NCBI GenBank assembly: GCA_902462155.1
Contig: CABQAQ010000001.1
Coordinates: 186,001 to 250,000, forward strand
DNA length: 64,000 nt
From: an uncultured bacterium
GTDB taxonomy: Bacteria > Cyanobacteriota > Vampirovibrionia > Gastranaerophilales > Gastranaerophilaceae
Direction: 5' to 3'
In this document: piece by piece, positions 36,408-44,991 of the stretch
Numbering within the stretch: position 1 is the stretch's first letter
Layout of the letters: each line of letters opens with the position of its first letter
Notes under the pieces: model-generated
Seen by the model: the letters and a program-made list of their open reading frames with translations, nothing else
Databases searched by the model: none
What the model was told of the DNA's origin: nothing
Translations under genes and position numbers: made by a program

Positions 36408-36728
36408 ATGGAAAATAAAAAGAATATAGAATTAATAAAAGAATTGCAAAAAGTTACAAAGCAAATGGTAGCGGATGATATAGAAGAAAATCCTGAAGCT
36501 GAGTATGAATATTTTGATTGTGATTGCTGTGGTAAATCACAGATTTTAGCCGGTTCAATACAATATGGTCAATATAGATTATGTAATGATTGTGTATTAT
36601 TAGCTGAATATGGATTTGAAACTAAATCAATAAAAAATATTGATGATTTAATAAAAGCAATGGAAGAAAAAAGACTTGCCGAATTATGTGAGTTTATAAA
36701 AGAAGAAGAAAAGCGTATGGAAAATTAA
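36408..36728 (+). CDS. Small zinc-ribbon protein, unknown function
   Basis: I do not recognise this 106-residue protein. It has an N-terminal helix, then a likely zinc site formed by Cys38/Cys41 (C-D-C-C) and Cys59/Cys62 (CNDC), and a C-terminal helix rich in Lys/Glu. Acidic residues dominate around 20-37. Such small zinc ribbons often bind nucleic acid or proteins, but nothing specific is shown. Its stop overlaps the convergent folD stop by 4 bases. No strong ribosome site precedes the ATG; the start sits in a short duplicated ATGGAAAATAAAAA stretch. Confidence 0.6.
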   Translation: MENKKNIELIKELQKVTKQMVADDIEENPEAEYEYFDCDCCGKSQILAGSIQYGQYRLCNDCVLLAEYGFETKSIKNIDDLIKAMEEKRLAELCEFIKEEEKRMEN

Positions 36729-37570
36729 TATTTATTTTGCAATTTATATAAATGTAAAGTATTCTTCATTAACATAGCAATAGTCATAGGTCCGACACCA
36801 CCTGGAACAGGAGTAATAAATTTACATTTTTCCTTTACATTCTCAAAGTCTATATCTCCTGATATTTTTCCATTATCAAGTCTTGATATACCTACATCAA
36901 TTATAATAGATCCTTGTTTGATCATATCTGTTGTTATAAATTTAGGTTTCCCTATAGCACTTATAATAATATCAGAATCTAAAGTTAGACTTTTTAAATT
37001 TACAGTTTTACTATGAGCTATAGTTACAGTAGCATTTTTATTAAGTAAAAGATAAAATAAAGGTTTCCCAACAATATTAGAACGACCGATAATAAGAACT
37101 TTTTTTGACTCTAAATCAATATTATATTCTTGAAGTATATTAATAATTCCTAAAGGAGTACAAGGAATACTATAAGATACAAGCCCCATAGATAATTTGC
37201 CTATATTATAAGGATGAAAACCATCTACATCTTTGATCGGTTTTATTGATTCTATAATATTATTACTATTAATATGTTTGGGTAATGGTAATTGTACTAA
37301 AATTGCATTTATACTTTCATCATTATTTAATTTATCAATAATTTTTAAAAGCTCTGATTCGTCGATATCTTTAGGGAGTCTAATTACATTAGAATTAATT
37401 CCTATTTTTTTAGAAACCTTCTCTTTATTTTTTACATAAATTTCGCTAGCTTTATCATCGCCTACTAAAATTACAGTTAGACTGGGTTTTATTTTAAGAT
37501 CTGCAATATCATCTTTTAATGATGTTATAATTTTTTCTGATAATGATTTTCCATCTAATAAAATAGTCAA
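36725..37570 (-). CDS. folD: Methylene-THF dehydrogenase / methenyl-THF cyclohydrolase FolD
   Basis: This 281-residue bifunctional enzyme interconverts methylene-, methenyl- and formyl-tetrahydrofolate. The substrate Lys lies in YVKNKEKV (about residue 53). QLPLPKHIN, KDVDGFHP, the Rossmann loop IGRSNIVGKPL and the signature PVPGGVGPMTIAML are all present. The length is normal. It is followed on the same strand, upstream, by a CooC-like ATPase gene (34-base gap) and a MetE-like methyltransferase gene. This groups three genes that may all act in one-carbon metabolism. Confidence 0.96.
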   Translation of the reverse strand: MTILLDGKSLSEKIITSLKDDIADLKIKPSLTVILVGDDKASEIYVKNKEKVSKKIGINSNVIRLPKDIDESELLKIIDKLNNDESINAILVQLPLPKHINSNNIIESIKPIKDVDGFHPYNIGKLSMGLVSYSIPCTPLGIINILQEYNIDLESKKVLIIGRSNIVGKPLFYLLLNKNATVTIAHSKTVNLKSLTLDSDIIISAIGKPKFITTDMIKQGSIIIDVGISRLDNGKISGDIDFENVKEKCKFITPVPGGVGPMTIAMLMKNTLHLYKLQNKY

Positions 37571-37604
37571 TTGTAAGGCTCCTTTATAATACTAAAATAT
37601 AAAA

Positions 37605-38357
37605 TTAAGTTTGAATTTGAGGGAAGTTAAATCTGCTAAACATTTGTCTTAAAGCGGAAGTAACAACTTTAGAATTTTTAGAAATATTTCCTCCATTTAA
37701 ATTTTCATCAAATGGAATAATTCCTAAAGTTTCAAGTTCATATTTATTAAGAAGTTCATATATTTTGGATTGTTGAGTATTTTTAATACAATTAAGGATC
37801 ACTCCAAGTTGACCTCCGACAGCATATTTAGCTGAAAATTGTTCAATTCTGGAGGCTAATGATACAGCTTCTTCATTACAATCTGCTAAAATTAGGGTTA
37901 CATCTATATTTACATCTACAAGTTGATTAAGATATTTTAAATCAAATTCACAATCAAAAATAACAAAATCATATCTATTAATTAATTTCTGTAAGGCATC
38001 ATTAATCTGTTTTGTTATAGGACATCGGCAATCTTTTGAGGCGATTAACCAAGATACAATAATATCTGTATTATCATCAACTTTTACTAAAATATCTTCT
38101 ATAGCCCATTCTATATATTCTTGTTTTGTCATTTTAGACGGTATTCCGGTTTTATACTCGTGTTTACCGCTTCTTATACCATATATTGTATTTCTAATAT
38201 CAAAACCAAAAGTATGACCTAATTCACAAGATAAATCATTATCAAAAAGTAGAATAGATTTTTCAGGGTAAAATTCTTTAAATAAGTTTAAAAAACCTCT
38301 AACTACAGTTGTTTTACCACTTCCACTTTTGCCAGTTACAGCTATAGATATAGTCAT
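37605..38357 (-). CDS. CooC/MinD-like P-loop ATPase
   Basis: This 250-residue protein has a deviant Walker A motif, VTGKSGSGKTTVVRG (residues 7-21), a switch region LLFDNDLSCELGHTFG and a VIFDCEFDLKYLN segment, as in the SIMIBI class (MinD/CooC). The middle resembles CooC-type nickel or corrinoid-protein accessory ATPases: a Cys pair in SKDCRCPITKQ (about 105-115) and ILADCNEEAVSLASRI. It starts only 1 base after the end of the MetE-like gene, so the two are surely cotranscribed. A role in activating that enzyme or its methyl donor protein is inference. A plain MinD-like function is less likely, given no MinC/E partner. Confidence 0.75.
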   Translation of the reverse strand: MTISIAVTGKSGSGKTTVVRGFLNLFKEFYPEKSILLFDNDLSCELGHTFGFDIRNTIYGIRSGKHEYKTGIPSKMTKQEYIEWAIEDILVKVDDNTDIIVSWLIASKDCRCPITKQINDALQKLINRYDFVIFDCEFDLKYLNQLVDVNIDVTLILADCNEEAVSLASRIEQFSAKYAVGGQLGVILNCIKNTQQSKIYELLNKYELETLGIIPFDENLNGGNISKNSKVVTSALRQMFSRFNFPQIQT

Positions 38358-38358
38358 T

Positions 38359-39432
38359 TTATAAAACCTCTTTTATATATAAAGTTTTCAAACTATCAGA
38401 TAAATTAGATGTAAGATCAATAGCTTTAATTGCAAGATTCAAATCTAACCCGCCACAACCACAAGAAGGTGTAATTAAACTTTGCTTTAGCAGTAACGAT
38501 TTATCTATATCTTTTTCTTGAAATAATTGAATAATATCTTTAAATTTAGTTTCTAATTGGTTTAAATCTATACTAACTAATGCTTCCTTATCCAAAGTAG
38601 GTATAAGTCCCCAAGCAATAGCTCCACCCCTTTTTAGGAATTCTTTTAACTTATCAGAGCATAAAAGTAAAGTTTTTGAATATAAAAAAGCATCTAAACT
38701 AATAATATCAATATCTGATTTTAAAACCATTTCCCAATTAGCTTTACCACAGCAATGAACAGCACTTAAGGCATTAAATTTTTTTATATTTTCAGATATT
38801 TCTTTTATCGCATCAATTATTTGATTTTCTTCAACTGTTAAAAAAGCAGAAGTTCCACAATGACTAATTGTAGGTTCATCCATAAAAATAATAGGTATAG
38901 TGTTAGGTGAAGCTTTTTTAATTTCAACTATTTGAGAAATAGCTTTAAGACTTAAAAATTTTATAATAATATCTCTATATGTTTCATTATAGAAAAGACT
39001 AATATTATTTTCATCAGAAAGACTTACAGCAAGGCTAAAAGGACCGATAATCTGTCCTTTTGCAAATTTAGGTTTTACTTTAGAAATTTTATTAAGAAAT
39101 GGAACAAATGTAGAAGAATAAGGTACTTCAAAAGAGTAATCTTTAAGTTTTGAAAGATTACCACTCATTATTTCTTCATAATCATTATAGAATTCCTCTA
39201 GTTCTATATAAAAATTCTCATCTTGTGAATCTAGAAAATATTTCTCATTAAATTTTATCCCAGGAAATTTCTTTAGAATTTGAAAAGTCATATCTTCCAT
39301 TTTATTTACTTTTGATAATTGTGGCCAAAATGGAATATCTTTAAATCTTGAAAATATAAAATCTAAAGCTTTATCGGGTGACTCATAGGGTAAACTACCT
39401 ATAGCTGTGCATTCTAAATTAAATTCTACCAA
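38359..39432 (-). CDS. Core-MetE / UROD-like zinc methyltransferase
   Basis: This protein of about 357 residues resembles the C-terminal catalytic half of cobalamin-independent methionine synthase and the related UROD/MtaA methyltransferases. It has the N-terminal TAIGSLPYESPDKAL, a central KGQIIGPFSLA and the zinc ligands: H-C-C in AVHCCGKANW and Cys in PSCGCGGL. The N-terminal half of full MetE is absent. Such 'core MetE' proteins can take methyl groups from methylcorrinoid proteins. The start is set at a TTG (39432) with AAGGA 7 nt upstream; the longer frame from TTG 39504 has no ribosome site. It is coupled to the CooC-like ATPase gene. Methionine synthesis is the leading guess. Confidence 0.75.
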   Translation of the reverse strand: MVEFNLECTAIGSLPYESPDKALDFIFSRFKDIPFWPQLSKVNKMEDMTFQILKKFPGIKFNEKYFLDSQDENFYIELEEFYNDYEEIMSGNLSKLKDYSFEVPYSSTFVPFLNKISKVKPKFAKGQIIGPFSLAVSLSDENNISLFYNETYRDIIIKFLSLKAISQIVEIKKASPNTIPIIFMDEPTISHCGTSAFLTVEENQIIDAIKEISENIKKFNALSAVHCCGKANWEMVLKSDIDIISLDAFLYSKTLLLCSDKLKEFLKRGGAIAWGLIPTLDKEALVSIDLNQLETKFKDIIQLFQEKDIDKSLLLKQSLITPSCGCGGLDLNLAIKAIDLTSNLSDSLKTLYIKEVL

Positions 39433-39729
39433 AACTTTTTCCTTTTCATTCTTACGTTTATCTATTCTTAGTTTAGCAGAAAAATTTTTATTCGTATAAT
39501 ACAAAAAATTAATATCGAAATATCAAATATTTTTTCGTTTTTTTCAGAGTTTACCAAGTTCTATTAATACTTTATTAAGTTGTTATTTTATTTAGTTACA
39601 CTATTGTAATCCTTTACATTTTGTTCTATTTTTATACTTTGAAATTTGTTATTAAAATAATATTGAACGTTATAGTTTTTAATAAGTTTTTTATTTGCAA
39701 CATAAGAAAAAGGTTTTTATTTGTAATTT

Positions 39730-39846
39730 TTATTTATCTTTTTCAAATTCTATTGATTGCTTTTCAAGTTTTGTTGATAGTTCCTGCAGATCGTTAATGT
39801 ATTTAGTCTTTGCATTTTCTTCTTTTCTTAGATGCTTTAGAAGTAA
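39730..39846 (-). other. In-frame open tail after the TAG stop of the 39847 gene
   Basis: Right after the TAG at 39847-39849 the same frame stays open for 38 codons (LLLKHLRKEENAKTKYINDL and on), ending in TAA at 39730. The tail is Lys/Glu-rich and coiled-coil-like, similar in style to the C-terminus of the paralogue at 44992-46581. It could be the former C-terminus cut off by a nonsense mutation, or chance. Confidence 0.45.
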
Positions 39847-41358
39847 CTATTTTTTTTGAAATAATTTTTGATAAATATCTTTCGCGTCTTGGTTTGGCCC
39901 ATTTCCAGTATAAAAAGGATTAAAGTCTAGATTTATTACAGTTTCATCATTGTCTTGATCTCTAACCATAGTTCTATCATTTATACAAGTAATTAGACTC
40001 CATTGAATAGTTTCATCTTTAAGCTGATTTGGTTTAAGCCCTATTTCTATATTATCTGGTGTTACTACATTTATGGTGCTATGTCTTGTATCTATGAAAA
40101 TTTTAAAACCATTTGGTATTTCTGGATTATCAGCTAATGCATTGAAATAGTCTCTTAATTTTTCTGAAGTTTTAGTTAGTCCTTCTTGAAGTATGACGGT
40201 AGATCGATGAGTTGTTAACTCGGAGCTCAAATTATTTTTATAAGAATGCCCATCAGGTAATATAGTATCTAGTTCTTTTAATACTGGAGTGCCCACTTCG
40301 TATTCCCAAACACTACTTAAAGAAGTATTGTTTTTTGTTACTATATAGTTGCAATTTTTTATAAAATACTTCTTCTTTGTCTCTAAACTTTCCTTTTCTT
40401 CTTCATTGTTATAAGCTTCTAGATCGTTTGTATAGTTTAATAGTAGATTGGTATAGTAGGCTATATCTGCATTATGTTGAGCTATTTTTCCCAGAGAAAT
40501 GCTTATATCATTAGTTTTCTTATCCTTCCTCTCATTATTCTTTTGCTTTACTTTCGCAATTAAACTGCTTATCTCTATAGATAAAGTTTTTATCTCATCA
40601 CTTAATTTTATTGTTTCCTCTTTCTGAGTAGTCTGTTTTAGCAGATCCTTTAATTGCTCCCTTTTACTTTTTTTCTCTTTTATAGAATTCTCTGTATCTT
40701 GTTGGGTTAGTTCAGCCAGTTTTTTTTCTTCAGTTGTTTTTAGAGATTTTAAGTTTTCTATTATCTCATTTAAATCCTGTATTCCTTTTTGAAAGTTGGC
40801 TTCAACATCGTAATTTGCAATAGAAGGATCTTCTGCAAGATTCTCCTTTAGAAAACGTAAATTTTGTTGTAAAACAAATTCTCTACCGATATATTGTCCT
40901 ATGCAATGTTTTCCGTTTCCATTTTCAGTTGCTTTATTAGAGCAGATAATATGTGCACTATTGTCTTCTACAATACGTAGTGCTCTTTCTTGATCAGCTT
41001 TAGATAGAGTATATTCATTATGTATCATATTATTATTTTCAATCTTATTATAGGCTTGAAATCTATGAGGTCTTACATCTAATTTTGGTGTTGAAGAAGT
41101 GCGTTGTTGGTTCATATTTATTTGTTTTACTCTTTTTTGAGATTCATATTCCTTATTATAATCTTCAACTGGATTTTGAGTTGACGAAGAATTAGATGTC
41201 TCAAAAATAATCTCAGTTAATGCAACAAGAGCAACTTCATATTCCTCATTATAATCTTCAACTGGAGTTTGAGTTAACGAAGAATTAGATGTTTGAGGTC
41301 TTGAATTAGCACTGCATTTTCTAATTAATGTTTTGCCATAGGTGTTATCTGGTGACAT
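39847..41358 (-). CDS. Island family protein, copy 1 (probably frameshifted at its N-terminus)
   Basis: I cannot name this 503-residue protein. From the ATG at 41358: a disordered N-terminus with a 31-residue repeat (TSNSSxTQxPVEDYNxEYE at 22-41 and 53-72), a core motif HCIGQYIGREF at 151-161, a Lys/Glu coiled coil at about 180-300, SVWEYE, then HRSTVILQEGLTKT and a beta-rich end with IGLKP and NPFYTG. The same core occurs in the genes at 44992-46581 and 46802-49029. No ribosome site precedes this ATG. A good one precedes an ATG at 41510 in another frame, so the real start is probably there and the gene is frameshifted. It has no signal peptide. Confidence 0.65.
   Translation of the reverse strand: MSPDNTYGKTLIRKCSANSRPQTSNSSLTQTPVEDYNEEYEVALVALTEIIFETSNSSSTQNPVEDYNKEYESQKRVKQINMNQQRTSSTPKLDVRPHRFQAYNKIENNNMIHNEYTLSKADQERALRIVEDNSAHIICSNKATENGNGKHCIGQYIGREFVLQQNLRFLKENLAEDPSIANYDVEANFQKGIQDLNEIIENLKSLKTTEEKKLAELTQQDTENSIKEKKSKREQLKDLLKQTTQKEETIKLSDEIKTLSIEISSLIAKVKQKNNERKDKKTNDISISLGKIAQHNADIAYYTNLLLNYTNDLEAYNNEEEKESLETKKKYFIKNCNYIVTKNNTSLSSVWEYEVGTPVLKELDTILPDGHSYKNNLSSELTTHRSTVILQEGLTKTSEKLRDYFNALADNPEIPNGFKIFIDTRHSTINVVTPDNIEIGLKPNQLKDETIQWSLITCINDRTMVRDQDNDETVINLDFNPFYTGNGPNQDAKDIYQKLFQKK
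41144..41295. repeat. Two 93-bp-spaced direct repeats inside island copy 1
   Basis: About 58 bases recur with a 93-base period (starting at 41144 and 41237), encoding TSNSS-TQ-PVEDYN-EYE twice. The copies differ at a few bases. Confidence 0.8.
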
Positions 41359-41366
41359 ATCTAAGT

Positions 41367-41510
41367 TTATTGTGGGCTTTGAAGAGTTATTTGTGGGTTA
41401 GGTGTTGCTGGTGTTAGGGTACTAGTAGTGTTATTACTTTTCTTAGATTGTGTATTATTATATGGCATTTCTGTGTGTTTAATAGTGATCCTTGTAGGCG
41501 TTGTTTCCAT
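41367..41510 (-). pseudogene. Likely true N-terminus of island copy 1, out of frame
   Basis: An ATG at 41510 has the ribosome site GAGGAG 6 nt upstream (41517-41522). It encodes 47 residues (METTPTRITIKHTEMPYNNT and on), Thr/Asn/Pro-rich, before a TAA at 41367. The frame of the 503-residue body opens at 41397, so a one-base change between about 41367 and 41400 would join the two. A separate 47-residue peptide gene is the alternative. Confidence 0.5.
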
Positions 41511-41854
41511 TTTAATCTCCTCTGATTTTAATATATTTTATATATATAAAGTATATCCAAGGTCGTAAATTGCTTCAATAATATAAAAACTTGTAGTAAT
41601 GTTAAGATTGTAATAATATTTTTGTGTATGATTATAATACTATAAGATTATTTTCTATTTTTGCGTTTGTTTCTTGCCATATGTTAAGATTTAACTTAGA
41701 TTTAAGCTACTTTAAAATAATAGTTTATTTATAATTTAAATGTAAATTATTGTAAATATTTATATATGAAGAGCTTAAAAAACTTAAAGTTTTTATAAAA
41801 TAATCCGATAAATAAAATATAAATAAAGAATCAATAGAAAGTGGAGATCGTATC
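41511..41854. other. Divergent intergenic region
   Basis: These 344 AT-rich bases lie between the N-terminal fragment of island copy 1 (minus) and the 887-residue gene (plus). They contain the GAGGAG site of the former and a GTGGAGAT ribosome site about 9 nt before the ATG at 41855. I see no RNA gene or repeat. Confidence 0.5.
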
Positions 41855-44518
41855 ATGGGCTTGGCAGCAAATCAAGCAAGATTATTATCATTAACATCAA
41901 GAAGAAGCGATGTCGAATTTGAAATGCAACAAATATCAAATGCAAAGATGTCATTGATGCCAAAACTTAATAGAATTAATCAAGAATATCAAGATGCTAT
42001 TTCTAATACAAAATTATTCTTGAACACTCCTACTGGAAATGCAGTTGTATTAACTGCGGCTGCTTTAGCTGCTCAAGGTCTATATATTCAAGATCGTACA
42101 GGTAAAATTGTTATACCTAATGCTTCAGATGAAGAACAATTAGCTAGTATTCCATCTAATTCTGAGGCTATAAAAGTTAATCCTGAACCTACTTTTGAAA
42201 CTTTTAAGACTTTTGATACACAAAAAATTAATAAATTAATAAATGTTCCAAAATATGAAGAAAAGATTACAATCGAAGAAGTGCAAAAATACCCTACAAG
42301 AGTTGGCACTGATAAAGAAGAAACTGAAATAAACGGATTTTCTTCATTAAAAAAAGTTTTATCTGATAATGCTGTTAATGCAAAAAATTATAAAGAAGCG
42401 CTTTTTGAAAACATAAATAATGGAAAAATAGTTGCAAATATTAGTAATACTAAAGGGGATAATGTATTAAAAACAACCGCTTTAAATAAAGGTAGCTTAG
42501 ATATGCCTCAAGATTTACAGAATTATTTTAATGAAAATATTGCAACAGTAAATAATCGTAATTTTAGACATGAAGTTGAATCTTTAGATGCTCTTAAAGC
42601 TAATGGTAAGATAAATAAAGACAATGTTCAGTATGTATATAATGCTCAACAATTTTTGGAAGCTTTGGCAAATAATACAAAAGATGATACTTGTAATGCA
42701 AATATTGTTCTTATGAACGATATAGATATGAGTGAGATTGATTTAAATGAAAATAATGGCAAACAAATTTATGGAGAAGATACTTGGAATAAAATTTCAT
42801 CACTTTATGACTTTTCTGAAGTAAAAACTAATAATGATATAAATGGTGATGGTAAAGTTGATTCTGAGGATAAGTTTAAAACAAATTTTTTAAAAATTAA
42901 TAACTTTAACGGATCTATCTATGGGCAAGGTTTTGCAATTAAAAATTTAAATATTGCAAGCAATACTCAAGATAACTATGCAGCAATGTTTGATAATATA
43001 TCTAAAGATTCTGTTATACAAGATGTTGTTGTTGATAATGCAATTGTATTAAATGCCGGTAAAGAAGGTGATGATAATCAACACGCAAGCATATTATGTA
43101 AGGAAAATAATGGGAAATTAAAAAACATTTTAGCTAACGGATCACAATTAAGTTTAAAAAATTCTACTTCATTAAAAGATAGTAAATATGGGGCAAATTT
43201 TAAAGATAATACAACTACATCAGAAAATTTAGCTGAGATGTTATCTGATTTAAGTATATTACAAAATAGATCATACACAGATCAAAAAGGTAAGATTAAA
43301 AAGGCATCTGGTAATTCTTTAGAAAAGTTAGCAGATAAATATAATTCAGGTTGGGGTATTGTTCAGACCGAAAAGCGTAATTATAATGATATAAAATCTC
43401 AAAATCAATCTTACGGATACAATGGTAATTTTACTAATGATTACCATACCGGATGGGATTTTATAGCTAAATCTAATACTTATAATTATAAATCTGGTTT
43501 TGGTGAAAAATCAGAAGATAACGGTCTAACCAATGCAACACAAAGTGGTTTTGATGAAAAAGGTGGTGATAATTTTAGAAATGTTTATTTAAATGGTAAA
43601 AAAAATACTCGTTATAAGAATACATCAAAGAAGATTATTTATGATGGTCTTAATAGAATAAGCCATAATGATACTGATAACGAGTCAAAAACTTTTAAAT
43701 ACAAACCAAATGTAGATAGTGAATATTTTGCTAAGAATTTTTTGTTTTCAAAAAATAGCCCTATATCTTATAGTGTATACGAAGATAAAACAGGTCAAAC
43801 AGTAATAGATAAAACAAAAGCAAATGAAAATTATTTATTAGATGGTTTTAAAGAAGTAGAGAATAGCTTAGATCCTAAAACAGGAGTAGTAAAATTAGAG
43901 AAAAGAGAGCTTGTAGAAACAGAAGAGTATAAAAAAGCAAAAGAAGAAGTAGAGTTATATGGTCAAACAGGAGCAACAATAAAAGATTCTTCTATAGGAT
44001 CTGATTCTAATAAAAATAAAAATGATAAATTTACTGTTGTTGTAACTGGTAATGGTGTAAGTAATGAATATTTAGATGAATTAAAGAAATATCAATCAGA
44101 TAAAGAGAATTATAAGATAACAGAAAAAGAAGGGAAAGTTTTAGTAGAAAAGCGACAAGCTACAAAATCAATAGATAAAACAAAAGTAACGATAGTAAAA
44201 GATATTGATTCTCAATTAGAAAATAATATAAAAAAGGGGATCTGGGTAATAGTTGGCAATAAACAAGATGATTCTTCAAAGCTTGAAATAAAAAACAATA
44301 AGGATATAGGCTTAAAAGAAGCTTTATATAAAGACGATGATAAAATAGCAGAAGCAAAATATCAATCAGAGAGAGATAAGATTAATAAAATTGAACAGAA
44401 GTATGATATGAGGATGAGCAATTTAGAAACTGAACTTAAGTCTATGGAATCAATGATTGAAAGTACTGAAAGAATGATAAAAAATAATATGGACGGATAT
44501 AAATCATTTTCTCACTAA
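41855..44518 (+). CDS. Large modular protein with MGLAANQARLL N-terminus
   Basis: This 887-residue protein has three parts. (1) N-terminus, 1-75: MGLAANQARLLSLTSRRSD followed by a helix and VLTAAALAAQGLY; there is no Sec signal. (2) Middle: beta-rich. It includes a Ca-binding-like DINGDGKVDSED (about 327-338), then GLUG-like adhesin repeats (FNGSIYGQGFAIKNLNI, MFDNISKDSVIQDVVVDNA). A Tyr/Asn/Gly-rich stretch at 500-600 follows. (3) C-terminus, about 830-887: coiled coil. From memory, similar N- and C-terminal modules flank variable middles in many Gastranaerophilales proteins, which suggests a surface or exported family. This is not verified here. Helical ends around a variable middle recall flagellar axial proteins, but this is inference. 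A terminator follows. Confidence 0.65.
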   Translation: MGLAANQARLLSLTSRRSDVEFEMQQISNAKMSLMPKLNRINQEYQDAISNTKLFLNTPTGNAVVLTAAALAAQGLYIQDRTGKIVIPNASDEEQLASIPSNSEAIKVNPEPTFETFKTFDTQKINKLINVPKYEEKITIEEVQKYPTRVGTDKEETEINGFSSLKKVLSDNAVNAKNYKEALFENINNGKIVANISNTKGDNVLKTTALNKGSLDMPQDLQNYFNENIATVNNRNFRHEVESLDALKANGKINKDNVQYVYNAQQFLEALANNTKDDTCNANIVLMNDIDMSEIDLNENNGKQIYGEDTWNKISSLYDFSEVKTNNDINGDGKVDSEDKFKTNFLKINNFNGSIYGQGFAIKNLNIASNTQDNYAAMFDNISKDSVIQDVVVDNAIVLNAGKEGDDNQHASILCKENNGKLKNILANGSQLSLKNSTSLKDSKYGANFKDNTTTSENLAEMLSDLSILQNRSYTDQKGKIKKASGNSLEKLADKYNSGWGIVQTEKRNYNDIKSQNQSYGYNGNFTNDYHTGWDFIAKSNTYNYKSGFGEKSEDNGLTNATQSGFDEKGGDNFRNVYLNGKKNTRYKNTSKKIIYDGLNRISHNDTDNESKTFKYKPNVDSEYFAKNFLFSKNSPISYSVYEDKTGQTVIDKTKANENYLLDGFKEVENSLDPKTGVVKLEKRELVETEEYKKAKEEVELYGQTGATIKDSSIGSDSNKNKNDKFTVVVTGNGVSNEYLDELKKYQSDKENYKITEKEGKVLVEKRQATKSIDKTKVTIVKDIDSQLENNIKKGIWVIVGNKQDDSSKLEIKNNKDIGLKEALYKDDDKIAEAKYQSERDKINKIEQKYDMRMSNLETELKSMESMIESTERMIKNNMDGYKSFSH

Positions 44519-44541
44519 TAAATAATTGTTAAATATATGTA

Positions 44542-44581
44542 ATAAAACATTTTAATTTATATTGAAATGTTTTATTTTTTT
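44542..44581 (+). terminator. Intrinsic terminator after the 887-residue gene
   Basis: An 11-bp stem (ATAAAACATTT / AAATGTTTTAT) with a 12-base loop is followed by a T-run. It separates the large gene from panD. Confidence 0.7.
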
Positions 44582-44619
44582 GATAGAATAATCAGGTAAA
44601 TAAAGGCAAGAAAATCGAA

Positions 44620-44970
44620 ATGTTAATACAATATTTATATTCAAAAATACATAGAGCAACAGTTACAGATGCAAATTTAAATTATGTTGGATCCATTACT
44701 ATAGATGAAGATCTTATGGATAAAGCTAAATTAGTAGAGGGTCAAAAAGTTGATATTCTTAATGTTACTAATGGGGAGCGTTTTCAGACTTATGTAATAA
44801 AAGGTGAACGATATAAAAAAGATATCTGCCTTAATGGTGCAGCTGCTCATAAAGTGAAGATAGGCGATCTTGTTATTATTGTCGCCTATGCTCTTATGAC
44901 TCCAGAGGAATATTCAGATTTTTCTCCTTCTATTGTCCTTCTTGATAAAAACAATAATGTTATTAGTTAG
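44620..44970 (+). CDS. panD: Aspartate 1-decarboxylase PanD
   Basis: This 116-residue pyruvoyl enzyme makes beta-alanine for pantothenate and CoA. The self-cleavage site Gly24-Ser25 lies in NYVGSITIDEDLM. The N-terminal KIHRATVTDANL (Lys9), the substrate-binding TNGERFQTYVIKGER and the NGAAAHKVKIGDLVIIVAYA segment are all present. The length is normal. It is a lone housekeeping gene set between accessory genes. It has its own ATG after the terminator of the 887-residue gene and is convergent with island copy 2. No panB or panC is adjacent. Confidence 0.95.
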   Translation: MLIQYLYSKIHRATVTDANLNYVGSITIDEDLMDKAKLVEGQKVDILNVTNGERFQTYVIKGERYKKDICLNGAAAHKVKIGDLVIIVAYALMTPEEYSDFSPSIVLLDKNNNVIS

Positions 44971-44991
44971 AGATTAATCTGGTTTAATGTA

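Noticed and set aside
39730..39849. TAG recoded as an amino acid
   Set aside because: Clear housekeeping genes here end in TAG (for example the sigma factor at 4397 and ftsQ at 33557), so general recoding is unlikely.
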